The notes below the pieces were generated by a model, which saw only the letters and a list, made by a program, of their open reading frames with translations, made no database searches and had not been told where the DNA came from. DNA of 35,872 nucleotides from Candidatus Rifleibacteriota bacterium (GTDB taxonomy: Bacteria; Muiribacteriota; Ozemobacteria; Ozemobacterales; Ozemobacteraceae): positions 1-35,872 of the forward strand of contig JAAYVD010000133.1 in the NCBI GenBank assembly GCA_012517355.1. The letters are read 5' to 3'. Numbering within the stretch: the first letter of the stretch is position 1; each line of letters opens with the position of its first letter. Shown here piece after piece: positions 9,158 through 16,448 of this stretch. Both the position numbers and the translations under genes were made by a program.

Positions 9158-9187
9158 TCGATCCGGTTCCGGCGGGCGGGTCAGGTG

Positions 9188-9826
9188 TCAGGGTTTGCCG
9201 CCGAAATGCTGGTATTCCCAGAAATCCGACGTGCTGATGGGGCCGGAGCGGATCACCCGCCCCCGGGAATCGAAGACCTTCCGGAGGATGTTCCCTTCCG
9301 CCTCGTCCTCCGTGTCGAGATTGCCATCCTGCCCGTCTATGCGGGTCATGGTCTCCTGGAATTTCTCGCGGTCGCGGATTTCGAACTCGAACCGGGAAAC
9401 GTCGTCGAACTCGGCGTCGCCAATGGGATTCCCCTGGGCATCGAAGTAGGACAAACGCTTCAGGATGGGCGCGAGTCTGCCGTTGCCGAACCGGTCCAGG
9501 TAGGTCCCTTCGTCGCCGCAGAACTCGTACATCAGGAAGACGATGCCGCCATGGTAGCTGACCGGCCTGCCCCATTTGTCGAGCCGGAAGGTCACGTGCT
9601 GGTTGTCCCAATTGGAGACATGGACCTCCGACTGGTCTCCCCACGCGGTGAAATCCCGCGTTTGTCTGCGGGGCCGCGACTTGTCGAACCCTTTCACCGG
9701 GATGAGCCCGCAATAGGATGGGAATATCCGGGCGGATCCGGCTTCCAGGGCCGCCGGCAGTCCCAGGAGGAGGACGAGCATAGCCAGGCCGGCAGCGAAC
9801 CGTCGACCATTTCTTTCCATTGTCAT
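9188..9826 (-). CDS. Secreted hypothetical protein (212 aa)
   Basis: The ATG at 9826 follows an AGGAGGAT ribosome site by eight bases; a second ATG six bases later is possible. Residues 1-29 are a clear signal peptide: basic N-region MERNGRR, hydrophobic core AAGLAMLVLLLGLPA, and cleavage after ALEAGSA. The mature part has the paired short motifs YFDAQGNPIGDAEFDD and VFDSRGRVIRSG, which resemble the Y-D-x-x-G strand pairs of YD/RHS-type repeats, and two Cys (in SYCG and EFCGDE). No catalytic residues are recognised. It is divergent from the secreted 429-aa gene and may share regulation with it. The function is unknown; a periplasmic or surface location is inferred from the signal peptide. Confidence 0.85.
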   Translation of the reverse strand: MTMERNGRRFAAGLAMLVLLLGLPAALEAGSARIFPSYCGLIPVKGFDKSRPRRQTRDFTAWGDQSEVHVSNWDNQHVTFRLDKWGRPVSYHGGIVFLMYEFCGDEGTYLDRFGNGRLAPILKRLSYFDAQGNPIGDAEFDDVSRFEFEIRDREKFQETMTRIDGQDGNLDTEDEAEGNILRKVFDSRGRVIRSGPISTSDFWEYQHFGGKP

Positions 9827-9844
9827 TTCCGGGATCCTCCTGGT

Positions 9845-9869
9845 GGGACCCCGGTCGACCCGGGGACCC
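9845..9869. repeat. Interrupted palindrome in the divergent promoter region
   Basis: GGGACCCCGG and CCGGGGACCC form a 10-position inverted repeat with one A/A mismatch around a five-base TCGAC centre. It lies between the probable -10 and the start of the minus-strand gene at 9826. It could be an operator or a leader hairpin. Confidence 0.4.
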
Positions 9870-9879
9870 GATGACCCGC

Positions 9880-9885
9880 ATTTTA
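9880..9885 (-). promoter_or_regulatory. Possible -10 element for the 9826 gene
   Basis: TAAAAT on the minus strand matches five of six consensus bases and lies 54 bases upstream of the start codon. No convincing -35 is found at the right spacing, so this is weak. Confidence 0.3.
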
Positions 9886-9950
9886 CACCTTGTGGTGGGG
9901 GGATCACCAGGGAGGCGTTCGGATCTCCCCATGTTCCTGGCGCCAACCCC

Positions 9951-9979
9951 TTGCCAGTGGATGGTGAGGGGGCTACCAT
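9951..9979 (+). promoter_or_regulatory. Sigma-70-like promoter for the secreted 429-aa gene
   Basis: TTGCCA (five of six of the -35 consensus) is followed after exactly 17 bases by TACCAT (four of six of the -10). The start codon is at 10029 with a GTAGGAGG ribosome site. The leader also holds a GTAGG/CCTAC imperfect hairpin at 9986-10011. Confidence 0.5.
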
Positions 9980-10028
9980 GGCAGCGTAGGCCCGCAGGGG
10001 CCTGGACCTACGGGTAGGAGGGTTTGCC

Positions 10029-11318
10029 ATGCAGGGGTTCCGTGGCGGTTGGGTTGTCGCTCTGGCTCTGGCGGTGGCTTTTGCCCTTCCCGGACCGGTC
10101 TTGGCCGATGCCGAAGAGGAATGTCTCGACCAGTACAACCGTCTCCTGCAGTATGAGCGCCAACTGGCACGGCTGCTCGAAGACCCCGCCCGGGGCGGTG
10201 GCGGGGGCGGGGCGAAGATCGCCCACCTGCGTGGCGAGATCGCCCGGCGGAAGGCCGCCTTGGCCAGTCGCTTCCCGGCGGCCGATCTCGAGCTGGCCCG
10301 TCCGTTGGGGGATATCCGGAAACACGGCCGGGCCTGGATCCTGACCCTCCTGACCCAGGGCCGTTTCACCGGCCAGGGGAAGGAGGTCCATGCCCCGCTG
10401 TCCCCGGTCCTGGTCAAGCCGGCCCGGCACCAGGGCCTGGCGGGGTCGGTCTGGCGCGGTGGGTGCGGGTTCACCCTGATGGTGCTGCTGAGCTACGACC
10501 CGGTCTGCCGGCAGGCCTATCGTGAGTTCCTGTCCTGGTGCGAGGAAGTGGCCGGGGCGATGGAAAAGCGTTTGGGCCGGCCCCTGGCCTACTTCAAGGC
10601 GGAGATCTCCCCCAACGAGATGGGATGGGACCAGGACGCCTTCTGGGCGAAGGCGGTGGCCATCGCCGAGCGCACGGCCAACCGGTTCTTCTGGGACGCC
10701 TCGCCGGTGGAGATCCGCGAGGTGACCGGATTCCTGGCCCTGATGATGATGACCGCGCTGGTCAACCAGGTGACCATCGACCCCGACCATCCCGACCACG
10801 AGACGCTCTACCGCCGGTCGTTGTGGCGCAAGGCGGCCGTGCCGTGGGTGAAGGACGACAAGACCTCCCTGGCGAACAAGTTCGACCTCCACCACCTGCT
10901 CTCGCACGCCTGGGTGGTGTATCTGCAACTGCTGGAAGACACGTGCTGGCGAGGCGGGCGGATCCTGTCGCGGGCCGAACAGGCCCGGCTCCTCCCCTCG
11001 CGACTGAGCTACGCGAAGGCCCGTTCCCTGTCCCGGCTGGTCGGGTTCGGATACGAGGTGAAGAGCATGAAAGAGGGGTGCGGGTTCCGGGAGGCGGCGG
11101 CCGTCGAGTCCCTTCCCCGCCCCCTCAAGGCGGTGGCCCAGGTGCTCGGCCTGGAGCAGGTGCGCGGGTGGGAGGCGTGCCGGGACATCCGGACCAACGA
11201 GCGGGGGGCGGCCTGGGGAGCGGCCCTGTTCCTCAGCCGCGGGTTGCTTCCCTTCACCGCCGCCGATCAGGCGGCCGCCATCGTGCGGGCCTGGAAGATG
11301 CCGGCCTGCCTGCGTTGA
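10029..11318 (+). CDS. Secreted hypothetical protein (429 aa)
   Basis: The ATG is preceded by TAGGAGG at good spacing. Residues 1-26 form a signal peptide (hydrophobic WVVALALAVAFALPGPVLA, cleavage near VLA-DAE). A coiled-coil-like Arg/Glu/Leu segment with a six-Gly run follows (residues about 30-85), then a helical globular domain with conserved-looking blocks GCGFTLMVLLSYDPVCRQAY, PNEMGWDQDAFWAKAV and KFDLHHLLSHAWVVYLQLL. Three His cluster in the last block, and six Cys occur in the mature part. No known hydrolase motif is evident. It is probably periplasmic. It stands between a divergent secreted gene and a sensor kinase. I do not recognise a family and give no function. Confidence 0.87.
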   Translation: MQGFRGGWVVALALAVAFALPGPVLADAEEECLDQYNRLLQYERQLARLLEDPARGGGGGGAKIAHLRGEIARRKAALASRFPAADLELARPLGDIRKHGRAWILTLLTQGRFTGQGKEVHAPLSPVLVKPARHQGLAGSVWRGGCGFTLMVLLSYDPVCRQAYREFLSWCEEVAGAMEKRLGRPLAYFKAEISPNEMGWDQDAFWAKAVAIAERTANRFFWDASPVEIREVTGFLALMMMTALVNQVTIDPDHPDHETLYRRSLWRKAAVPWVKDDKTSLANKFDLHHLLSHAWVVYLQLLEDTCWRGGRILSRAEQARLLPSRLSYAKARSLSRLVGFGYEVKSMKEGCGFREAAAVESLPRPLKAVAQVLGLEQVRGWEACRDIRTNERGAAWGAALFLSRGLLPFTAADQAAAIVRAWKMPACLR

Positions 11319-11343
11319 CCGCCTGCCTGGGGTGGGGCGTTTC

Positions 11344-11377
11344 GCAGGGGTGAGCGTCGGGCAGGGGTGAGCGTGGG
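11344..11377. repeat. 17-bp tandem duplication
   Basis: Two adjacent copies of GCAGGGGTGAGCGTCGG (second copy with one change) lie just after the stop codon of the secreted 429-aa gene. This is probably a recent local duplication. Confidence 0.7.
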
Positions 11378-11387
11378 GCTGGGCCGT

Positions 11388-11417
11388 ACGGGTGCGGAGC
11401 CCGTCGGGCGGGTTTTT
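11388..11417 (+). terminator. Possible weak intrinsic terminator
   Basis: ACGGG pairs with CCCGT across a seven-base loop, or GCCC with GGGC across three bases, followed by GGG and TTTTT at 11413-11417. The stem is short, but the T-run and position between two same-strand genes fit. Confidence 0.35.
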
Positions 11418-11434
11418 GCCCCTTCCCGCCGTTT

Positions 11435-12988
11435 GTGGTAGAACCATGGGGTATTTGCCAGAAGGAGGTTCCGGCCATCGAGCAGCTGCCAGGCATCACT
11501 CCCCCGCCGCCCCCCCAGGATCGCGTCCTGATCATCGAGGACGACCCCGATTCGGGGAACCTTCTGGTGGAGACCCTCTCGGTGGAAGGCTACGAGGTCC
11601 GGCTCGCCACCGACGGGTCGTCGGTGCTGGAGACGGTGGAGGAGTTCCGTCCCGACCTGGTGCTGCTCGACGTCATGATGCCGAGCATCGACGGCCTGGA
11701 GATGTGCCGGCAGCTCCGCCTGCAGGAATCGACGCGCACGTTGCCGATCCTGTTCCTGACCGCGAAGGACGACCTTTCCGACAAGATCAAGGGCTTCCAG
11801 GCTGGCGGCGACGACTACATCACCAAACCGTTCATCATCAGCGAGCTGCTGGCCAGGCTGCAGGCCCACCTGCGCATCCAGCGGCTGAAGCGGGACCTCG
11901 CGCTCTCGGAAGAACGGTACCGGTTGCTCATCGAAAACTCGCCCGACGGTATCGTCCTGCTGTCGCCGGCACTCGAGCTGCTGTTCCACAACGCCCGGTT
12001 CCTGGAGATCCTGCGCGGGCAGACCCAGGAGGCGCTGACCGGGCGTGTCCTGCAGTCCCTCTTCCCGATTTCCGAGTTGTTCGCCGAGATCTCGGCCATC
12101 GTCGAACGGGTCAAGGCCGCGGGCGGGCCGGCGATGAAGGAAGCGACGATCGCGGCCAGCAACCACCGCTCGGTCTACCTCGAGATCTTCGGCATGCCGG
12201 TCCACAACCAGGGCGGGCAGGTGGCGATGTACCAGGTGGTCTTCCGGGACATCACCCAGCGCAAACGCATGGAAGAGGCGCTGCTGCAGGCCGAGAAGAT
12301 CAACGCCCTGGGTATCCTGACCGCGGGCATCGCGCACGAGATCAACAACCCGTTGACCGGCATCAGCAACGCCATCCAGATCCTGCAGCGGGGGACGGTG
12401 GCCAAGAAGCGTCAGGACGAGCTGTTCGGGCTGGTGCTCGACAACATCGAGCGCATCGTGCGCATCGTCAAGGACCTGCGCATCTTCTCGCATCCCCACG
12501 AGTCGGCCCCCGCCCTGTTCCCGGTCAACGAGGCGGTGGCCGAGATGGTCAGCCTCGCCCGCTACCAGGTGGGGCGCGCCCGCATCACGCTGGAGATGCG
12601 GCCTTCCCCGGAAGCGCTGTTCCTGTTCGGCGACCGGCACCAGTTCCAGCAGGTGATTTTGAACCTGGTGGTGAACGCCATCCAGGCCATCACGGCGGAG
12701 ACCGGCCAGGTGACCGCCTCGGTGCAACGGCAGGGCGAGAAGGCCATGATCACCGTGGAGGACACCGGTTCGGGCATTTCCGCCAGCCAGATGTCGAGGA
12801 TCTTCGACCCGTTCTTCACCACGAAACGGGACTGGAAGGGGACGGGACTCGGCCTGGCCGTGGCCTACCGCATCGTGCAGTTGTTCAAGGGCACGTTGAC
12901 GGTGCAGAGCACGGTCGGGGTGGGCTCCCGGTTCATGATCACCCTTCCCCTGCATCCTCCTCCGACGGCTCCCGCGGCCCCCAGGTAG
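11435..12988 (+). CDS. Hybrid signal-transduction protein: receiver - PAS - histidine kinase
   Basis: Residues are numbered from the GTG at 11435. A receiver domain (about 30-150) has the acidic pair EDD (35-37), phospho-acceptor D79 in VLLDVMM, T109 and K131 in TKPF. A PAS domain (about 160-275) follows. The kinase has the H-box GIAHEINNPLTG with H301, an N-box LNLVVNAIQAI, and the DTGSGIS and GTGLGLA ATP-site motifs. It is soluble, with no membrane segment, so it probably acts downstream of another sensor through its receiver domain. No GTG/ATG start has a ribosome site. A strong AAGGAGG at 11462-11468 is placed eight bases before an in-frame ATC at 11477, the likely true start, which gives MEQLPGITPPPPPQDRV as the N-terminus. 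The 3' end overlaps the convergent glycosyltransferase gene by 50 bases. Confidence 0.93.
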   Translation: MVEPWGICQKEVPAIEQLPGITPPPPPQDRVLIIEDDPDSGNLLVETLSVEGYEVRLATDGSSVLETVEEFRPDLVLLDVMMPSIDGLEMCRQLRLQESTRTLPILFLTAKDDLSDKIKGFQAGGDDYITKPFIISELLARLQAHLRIQRLKRDLALSEERYRLLIENSPDGIVLLSPALELLFHNARFLEILRGQTQEALTGRVLQSLFPISELFAEISAIVERVKAAGGPAMKEATIAASNHRSVYLEIFGMPVHNQGGQVAMYQVVFRDITQRKRMEEALLQAEKINALGILTAGIAHEINNPLTGISNAIQILQRGTVAKKRQDELFGLVLDNIERIVRIVKDLRIFSHPHESAPALFPVNEAVAEMVSLARYQVGRARITLEMRPSPEALFLFGDRHQFQQVILNLVVNAIQAITAETGQVTASVQRQGEKAMITVEDTGSGISASQMSRIFDPFFTTKRDWKGTGLGLAVAYRIVQLFKGTLTVQSTVGVGSRFMITLPLHPPPTAPAAPR

Positions 12989-14570
12989 GTTTCGGCACGG
13001 TCGCCAGGCGGTCGGCCAGGAGCCGGCTGCCGGCGCGCCAGTCGGGGAAGGTGCGCGCCAGGCGGAGGGCCTCGGCGCCCTTGGCGCGGGTGGCGGGGCG
13101 GTCGGTGAAGGCCTCCCGCAGGCGCTGCCGGAAGTGGGCGAGGTCGGGTTCCTCGAGGTCGGTGGCGGGGGAATCGGTGAACAGATAGCCTTCCGGGGCC
13201 TTGATCGGCACGGTGCGGACGGGGAAGCCGGTCACCTCGTCGAGGCCCACCAGGCGCTGGAGCTGGGCGGGGCCGATCACCGGCCGGCCGCAGGCCATGG
13301 CCTCGCGCACGGTCAGGGCGGTGAGGAAGGACCGGTTGGCGCAGACATAGGCGTGGGAGCGGGCCAGGAGGGCGGCGATCATCTCGTCCTCGACGGGGTC
13401 GTCGATGACCAGGACGCGGGCCAGCATCGAGTTCAGGGCGCCGAGGCGGCCCTGCAGATCGGGGATCTCGTAGGGGAATTTCTTGCGGGGCTTGGCTTCG
13501 TGGGCCAGTTTGACGATCAGCACGACGGGCTCGGCGGCGGTGAACTCCTCGACATAGGCGCGGAGCAGGAGGTCGAGGCCTTTGCGTTGGAGGGGGCTGG
13601 TGACGGCGGCGAAAATGAAGCCGTCCTCCTCGGCCAGGAAGTCGGGGGGCGCGGCCTTCTCGTGGAAGATGCGGGCATTGACCCCGACGGGGGCCACGAC
13701 CAGTTTTTCGGGAGGAATCCCGGCGGCGATGGCCTGTTCCCGGTGGAGGTCGGAGGGGAGGAACACCAGTTCCGGGGCTTTGAGGCGGGCGGCTTCGGGG
13801 GCGGACAGCCGGAAGGGGTCGAACGCGGTCAGGGCCCAGTAGATGCCGCGATCGACGTCGGCGGGGAGGGTGGAGGCGGGGCCGCAGGCGAGGCGGACGC
13901 GGCCGGTGGGTGGGCGGCGGGCGATCTTCTGGAGAAGCTGCGGCAGGGGAAGATCGGGCCGGTGGCCGTAGGAGGTGGTTCCCTGGATGGCGGTGGGGAA
14001 CTCGAGGCCGCGGGCGCCGAGGATGAACTCGCGCATGCTGCGGCCGGCCCAGGTGGTGGCCGTCGGGTCGCCGAGGAAGCAGCAGCGGGCGAAGGGCTGG
14101 GGGCCGCCCGCGAGGGAGCCCTCTTCGCCGTCGATCTGGGAGTCGGGGTGGTCGGTGGGCGGGCGTGGCGGTCGATAACCGCGGTCGCGGTCACGGTCGT
14201 AGCGCGGGCGTGGAGGTCGGTCGCCGCCTTCGCGCTCGAAGCGCGGGCGTGGAGGCCGGTCGCCGCCTTCGCGCTCAAAGCGTGGTCGTGGAGGCCGGTC
14301 GCCGCCTTCGCGTTCGTAGCGCGGGCGTGGGGGCCGGTCGCCGCCTTCGCGTTCGAAGCGCGGGCGTGGGGGGCGGTCACCGCCTTCGCGCTCAAAGCGT
14401 GGTCGTGGAGGTCGGTCACCGCCTTCGCGTTCGAAGCGGGGGCGTGGGGGCCGGTCGCCGCCTTCGCGTTCGAAGCGGCTGCGTGGCGCCCTCTTTCCCC
14501 CCTTCCAGACACGTGCCGGGCGTGGGGAGCGGGCGGGATGAGGACGCTTGCGTGGTCGGTCCATGGTCAT
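12939..14570 (-). CDS. GT4-type glycosyltransferase with Arg/Gly-rich N-terminal repeat region
   Basis: Residues 150-543 look like a GT-B glycosyltransferase: FLPSDLHREQAIAAGIPPEKL and VAPVGVNARIFHE match the mid-domain 'S..v....g.....v.p.GvD...F' signature. FAAVTSPLQRKGLDLLLRAY is the usual 'R KG.d.Ll.A' donor block. Near the end, LTALTVREAMACGRPVIG gives the 'EAMACG.PVI' motif that binds the sugar-nucleotide phosphates. Residues 33-123 are seven copies of FEREGGDRPPRPR, a disordered basic tail resembling RGG/RNA-binding tails and unusual for this family. The start at 14570 overlaps the PHP stop (ATGA); an ATG six bases later has better ribosome-site spacing. No signal peptide. The donor and acceptor sugars cannot be told. 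Confidence 0.85.
   Translation of the reverse strand: MTMDRPRKRPHPARSPRPARVWKGGKRAPRSRFEREGGDRPPRPRFEREGGDRPPRPRFEREGGDRPPRPRFEREGGDRPPRPRYEREGGDRPPRPRFEREGGDRPPRPRFEREGGDRPPRPRYDRDRDRGYRPPRPPTDHPDSQIDGEEGSLAGGPQPFARCCFLGDPTATTWAGRSMREFILGARGLEFPTAIQGTTSYGHRPDLPLPQLLQKIARRPPTGRVRLACGPASTLPADVDRGIYWALTAFDPFRLSAPEAARLKAPELVFLPSDLHREQAIAAGIPPEKLVVAPVGVNARIFHEKAAPPDFLAEEDGFIFAAVTSPLQRKGLDLLLRAYVEEFTAAEPVVLIVKLAHEAKPRKKFPYEIPDLQGRLGALNSMLARVLVIDDPVEDEMIAALLARSHAYVCANRSFLTALTVREAMACGRPVIGPAQLQRLVGLDEVTGFPVRTVPIKAPEGYLFTDSPATDLEEPDLAHFRQRLREAFTDRPATRAKGAEALRLARTFPDWRAGSRLLADRLATVPKPTWGPREPSEEDAGEG
14202..14474 (-). repeat. Seven 39-bp in-frame tandem repeats in the glycosyltransferase gene
   Basis: Seven copies of a 39-base unit encode FEREGGDRPPRPR (one copy with Tyr for the first Phe). 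Copies differ mostly at synonymous positions (for example TTCGAAGCG vs TTTGAGCGC forms on the minus strand), so the array is selected at protein level and not a brand-new expansion. Confidence 0.9.
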
Positions 14571-15436
14571 TTCCTCTTCTCTTCAGACAGGCGCTCGGAC
14601 GCGCGGTGTTCCAGGTCGCGGAAAAGGTCCTCCCCGATCCCGTAGAGACCGAGCCGGTTGGTGTGTTTGCCGTATTCTCCGTGGTAATCGCTTCCCCCAG
14701 AGAAGGCGAGGCCCCGATCCCGGGCGATGCGGGAAAAGAATTCGATGTGCTGGGGGGTATGTTCGGAATAATAGACTTCCAGGCCATCCCAGGGGAGGGA
14801 GTCGACCTCGGCCCAGACCTGTTTCCAGTGGGGGTGCAGGCCCGGGTGGGCGATGATGGCCAGCCCGCCCGCGCCCTGGATGGCGGTGATCCCTTCTTCC
14901 GGGAGGACGTGCTCTTTCTGGACATAGGCTGGCCGGCCGCGGGCCAGGTAGCGGTGGAAGGCTTCCTGGAACTCCTTCACTACACCGATTTCCTGCAGGA
15001 ACCTGGCCACGTGGGGGCGGCCCAGCACCCGGTCGGACTCGGCCTGGAACCGCTGCCGCAAAGGCTCCACATCGATATGCAGCTCGGCCAGCCGGTCGAG
15101 GATCTTCAGGGCCCGGACGTGACGCAGTTTCTGTTGGCGGTCGAGCAGATCGATCAGGGCTGGGGCCCGGTGGTCGACGAACAGCCCCACCACGTGCAGG
15201 GAAACGTCGCTGGTGGGCCAGCCGCATGACAACTCGATGCCGGGAATGAGCCGGACCCCGGTTTCCTCTGCGGCGGAAAGACCCTCGGGAACCCCCCGGA
15301 GGGTGTCGTGGTCCGTCAATCCGAGCACCGAAACCCCGGCTTCACGGGCCCGGGCGAGGAGTTCGCGGGGAGACAGCAGGCCGTCGGATGCGGTGCTGTG
15401 AACGTGAAGATCGGCGAAAACGCGTTGGTCGGCCAT
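14567..15436 (-). CDS. PHP-domain phosphoesterase (RNase AM / TrpH-YciV type)
   Basis: The 289-aa protein starts at 15436 behind GGAGGAGCC; upstream codons lack a ribosome site. It has all PHP metal motifs in order: DLHVHSTASDG (motif I, HxH plus SDG), GLTDHDT (II), IPGIELSCG (III), IIAHPGLH (III/IV) and GGSDYHGEY near the end. Family members hydrolyse 3',5'-nucleoside bisphosphates (pAp) or act as 5'-3' exonucleases that mature 5S/23S rRNA; size (E. coli YciV is 293 aa) and architecture fit this subgroup. The cytosolic enzyme is cotranscribed with the downstream glycosyltransferase (four-base overlap), a pairing with no obvious functional link. Confidence 0.92.
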   Translation of the reverse strand: MADQRVFADLHVHSTASDGLLSPRELLARAREAGVSVLGLTDHDTLRGVPEGLSAAEETGVRLIPGIELSCGWPTSDVSLHVVGLFVDHRAPALIDLLDRQQKLRHVRALKILDRLAELHIDVEPLRQRFQAESDRVLGRPHVARFLQEIGVVKEFQEAFHRYLARGRPAYVQKEHVLPEEGITAIQGAGGLAIIAHPGLHPHWKQVWAEVDSLPWDGLEVYYSEHTPQHIEFFSRIARDRGLAFSGGSDYHGEYGKHTNRLGLYGIGEDLFRDLEHRASERLSEEKRK

Positions 15437-15464
15437 GGCTCCTCCGGCCCGAAAGCGGGATTCC

Positions 15465-15493
15465 ATGATACCCGATCCGCCGGGAGCCGTCCA
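15465..15493 (-). promoter_or_regulatory. Probable promoter for the PHP - glycosyltransferase operon
   Basis: On the minus strand TGGACG (15488-15493, four of six) and TATCAT (15465-15470, five of six) are 17 bases apart. They lie 29 bases upstream of the PHP start codon, back to back with the plus-strand promoter. Confidence 0.45.
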
Positions 15494-15509
15494 TTGCGGG
15501 ACGCCGATT

Positions 15510-15539
15510 TTGACTTCTTTCCCGTCCATCGGATATACT
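15510..15539 (+). promoter_or_regulatory. Sigma-70-like promoter for the exported 282-aa gene
   Basis: TTGACT and TATACT each match five of six consensus bases and are separated by 18 bases. The start codon follows about 45 bases downstream with AGGAGG before it. Confidence 0.7.
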
Positions 15540-15584
15540 CGCCCTCAGAAATGACCGGGCGGGCGTTCCGGCCAGGAGGTTCCT

Positions 15585-16433
15585 TTGTCTCACGGAAAGA
15601 AGATTGCCATGTTGCCCTTTCGGGTTTCCCTGCCTTGCCGCTGGGCATGCCTGATCCTGTGGGTGGCCATCCTGGCCGTCCCGGCCGGCGCCGAGAAGAA
15701 CCTCCTGCCACGCCTTCCCGAGCTGGTCATCGAGAAGGGCTATTCCGATGCGTTCGAGGTTCTGGAGTGCACCGCCACCAGCGAGGTCGTGGGCGAAACG
15801 GCGCACAGCACCCTGAAGGTCGTGTTGAAGAACGTCAGCGGGAAGCCCGTTGCCAGTTCCCTGAAAATCCGTGCCCTTTACCTGCTGGGGGCGCATGGAG
15901 CCACGCTCAAGGTCAACGGCAAACCCCAGCGGTACGACCGCCAGAATCCGCGCCTTTCCTTTTCCCTGGCGCCTGAGGAGAACCTCACGGTCGACGTCGA
16001 GGCGAAACAGAACATCCTGTACAATCTCGATGCGCTGAAAAAAGAGTCCGAGGCGAACTCACGTTCTTCAGGGGAAAAATCGGGACCCAAGTTCGCCCTC
16101 GACGATTTCCGCAAGTTTTTTGGTCGTGAAAACTTCGGTCGGCGCCTTTTGGTGGGGCCTCTCGTCTCCAAGTGGGGGATCTTCCCGGTGACCTTCCGGT
16201 TGGTCCGCCTCGAAATCCGCGTGCCCCGCGAGTTCGAAGGGATCCTGCCCGAAGGAAGTCCCTGGCAGAGAACCGATCGGTCCAACACCCAGGTGTTCCG
16301 CTTCGAAGGAATCGAAGGATTCAGCGGGGCGGTGTTCCTGCCCAAGCAGGATGCTCCGGCCTTCCGCCAGATGCAGGACGCTGCCAGGCCGGCTACCGGG
16401 GCCTCCGGTCTTATCCAGGTGCCTGGCCAGTAA
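15585..16433 (+). CDS. Exported hypothetical protein (282 aa)
   Basis: The TTG at 15585 is chosen because AGGAGG lies five bases before it; an ATG at 15609 lies behind a weaker site. A signal peptide covers residues 1-36 (hydrophobic ACLILWVAILAVPAGA, cleavage before EKN). The mature part looks like an all-beta domain: an initial YSDAFEVLECTATSEVVGE strand pair, a central DFRKFFGRENFG segment, then LVRLEIRVPREFEGILP and FEGIEGFSGAVFLP. No catalytic motif, no lipobox, and one Cys in the mature part. It has its own strong promoter and is not in an operon; the next gene converges 15 bases away. The function is unknown and a periplasmic location is likely. Confidence 0.85.
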   Translation: MSHGKKIAMLPFRVSLPCRWACLILWVAILAVPAGAEKNLLPRLPELVIEKGYSDAFEVLECTATSEVVGETAHSTLKVVLKNVSGKPVASSLKIRALYLLGAHGATLKVNGKPQRYDRQNPRLSFSLAPEENLTVDVEAKQNILYNLDALKKESEANSRSSGEKSGPKFALDDFRKFFGRENFGRRLLVGPLVSKWGIFPVTFRLVRLEIRVPREFEGILPEGSPWQRTDRSNTQVFRFEGIEGFSGAVFLPKQDAPAFRQMQDAARPATGASGLIQVPGQ

Positions 16434-16448
16434 CGTCGCTTCTTCTGC

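Noticed and set aside
6901-9237. Long plus-strand open frame of 778 codons antisense to the FtsH-like gene
   Set aside because: Composition is Gly/Val/Glu/Asp-rich without motifs; the minus strand carries Walker and HExxH motifs.
14202-14474. CRISPR array
   Set aside because: The 39-bp units have no unique spacers and are in frame within a glycosyltransferase gene.
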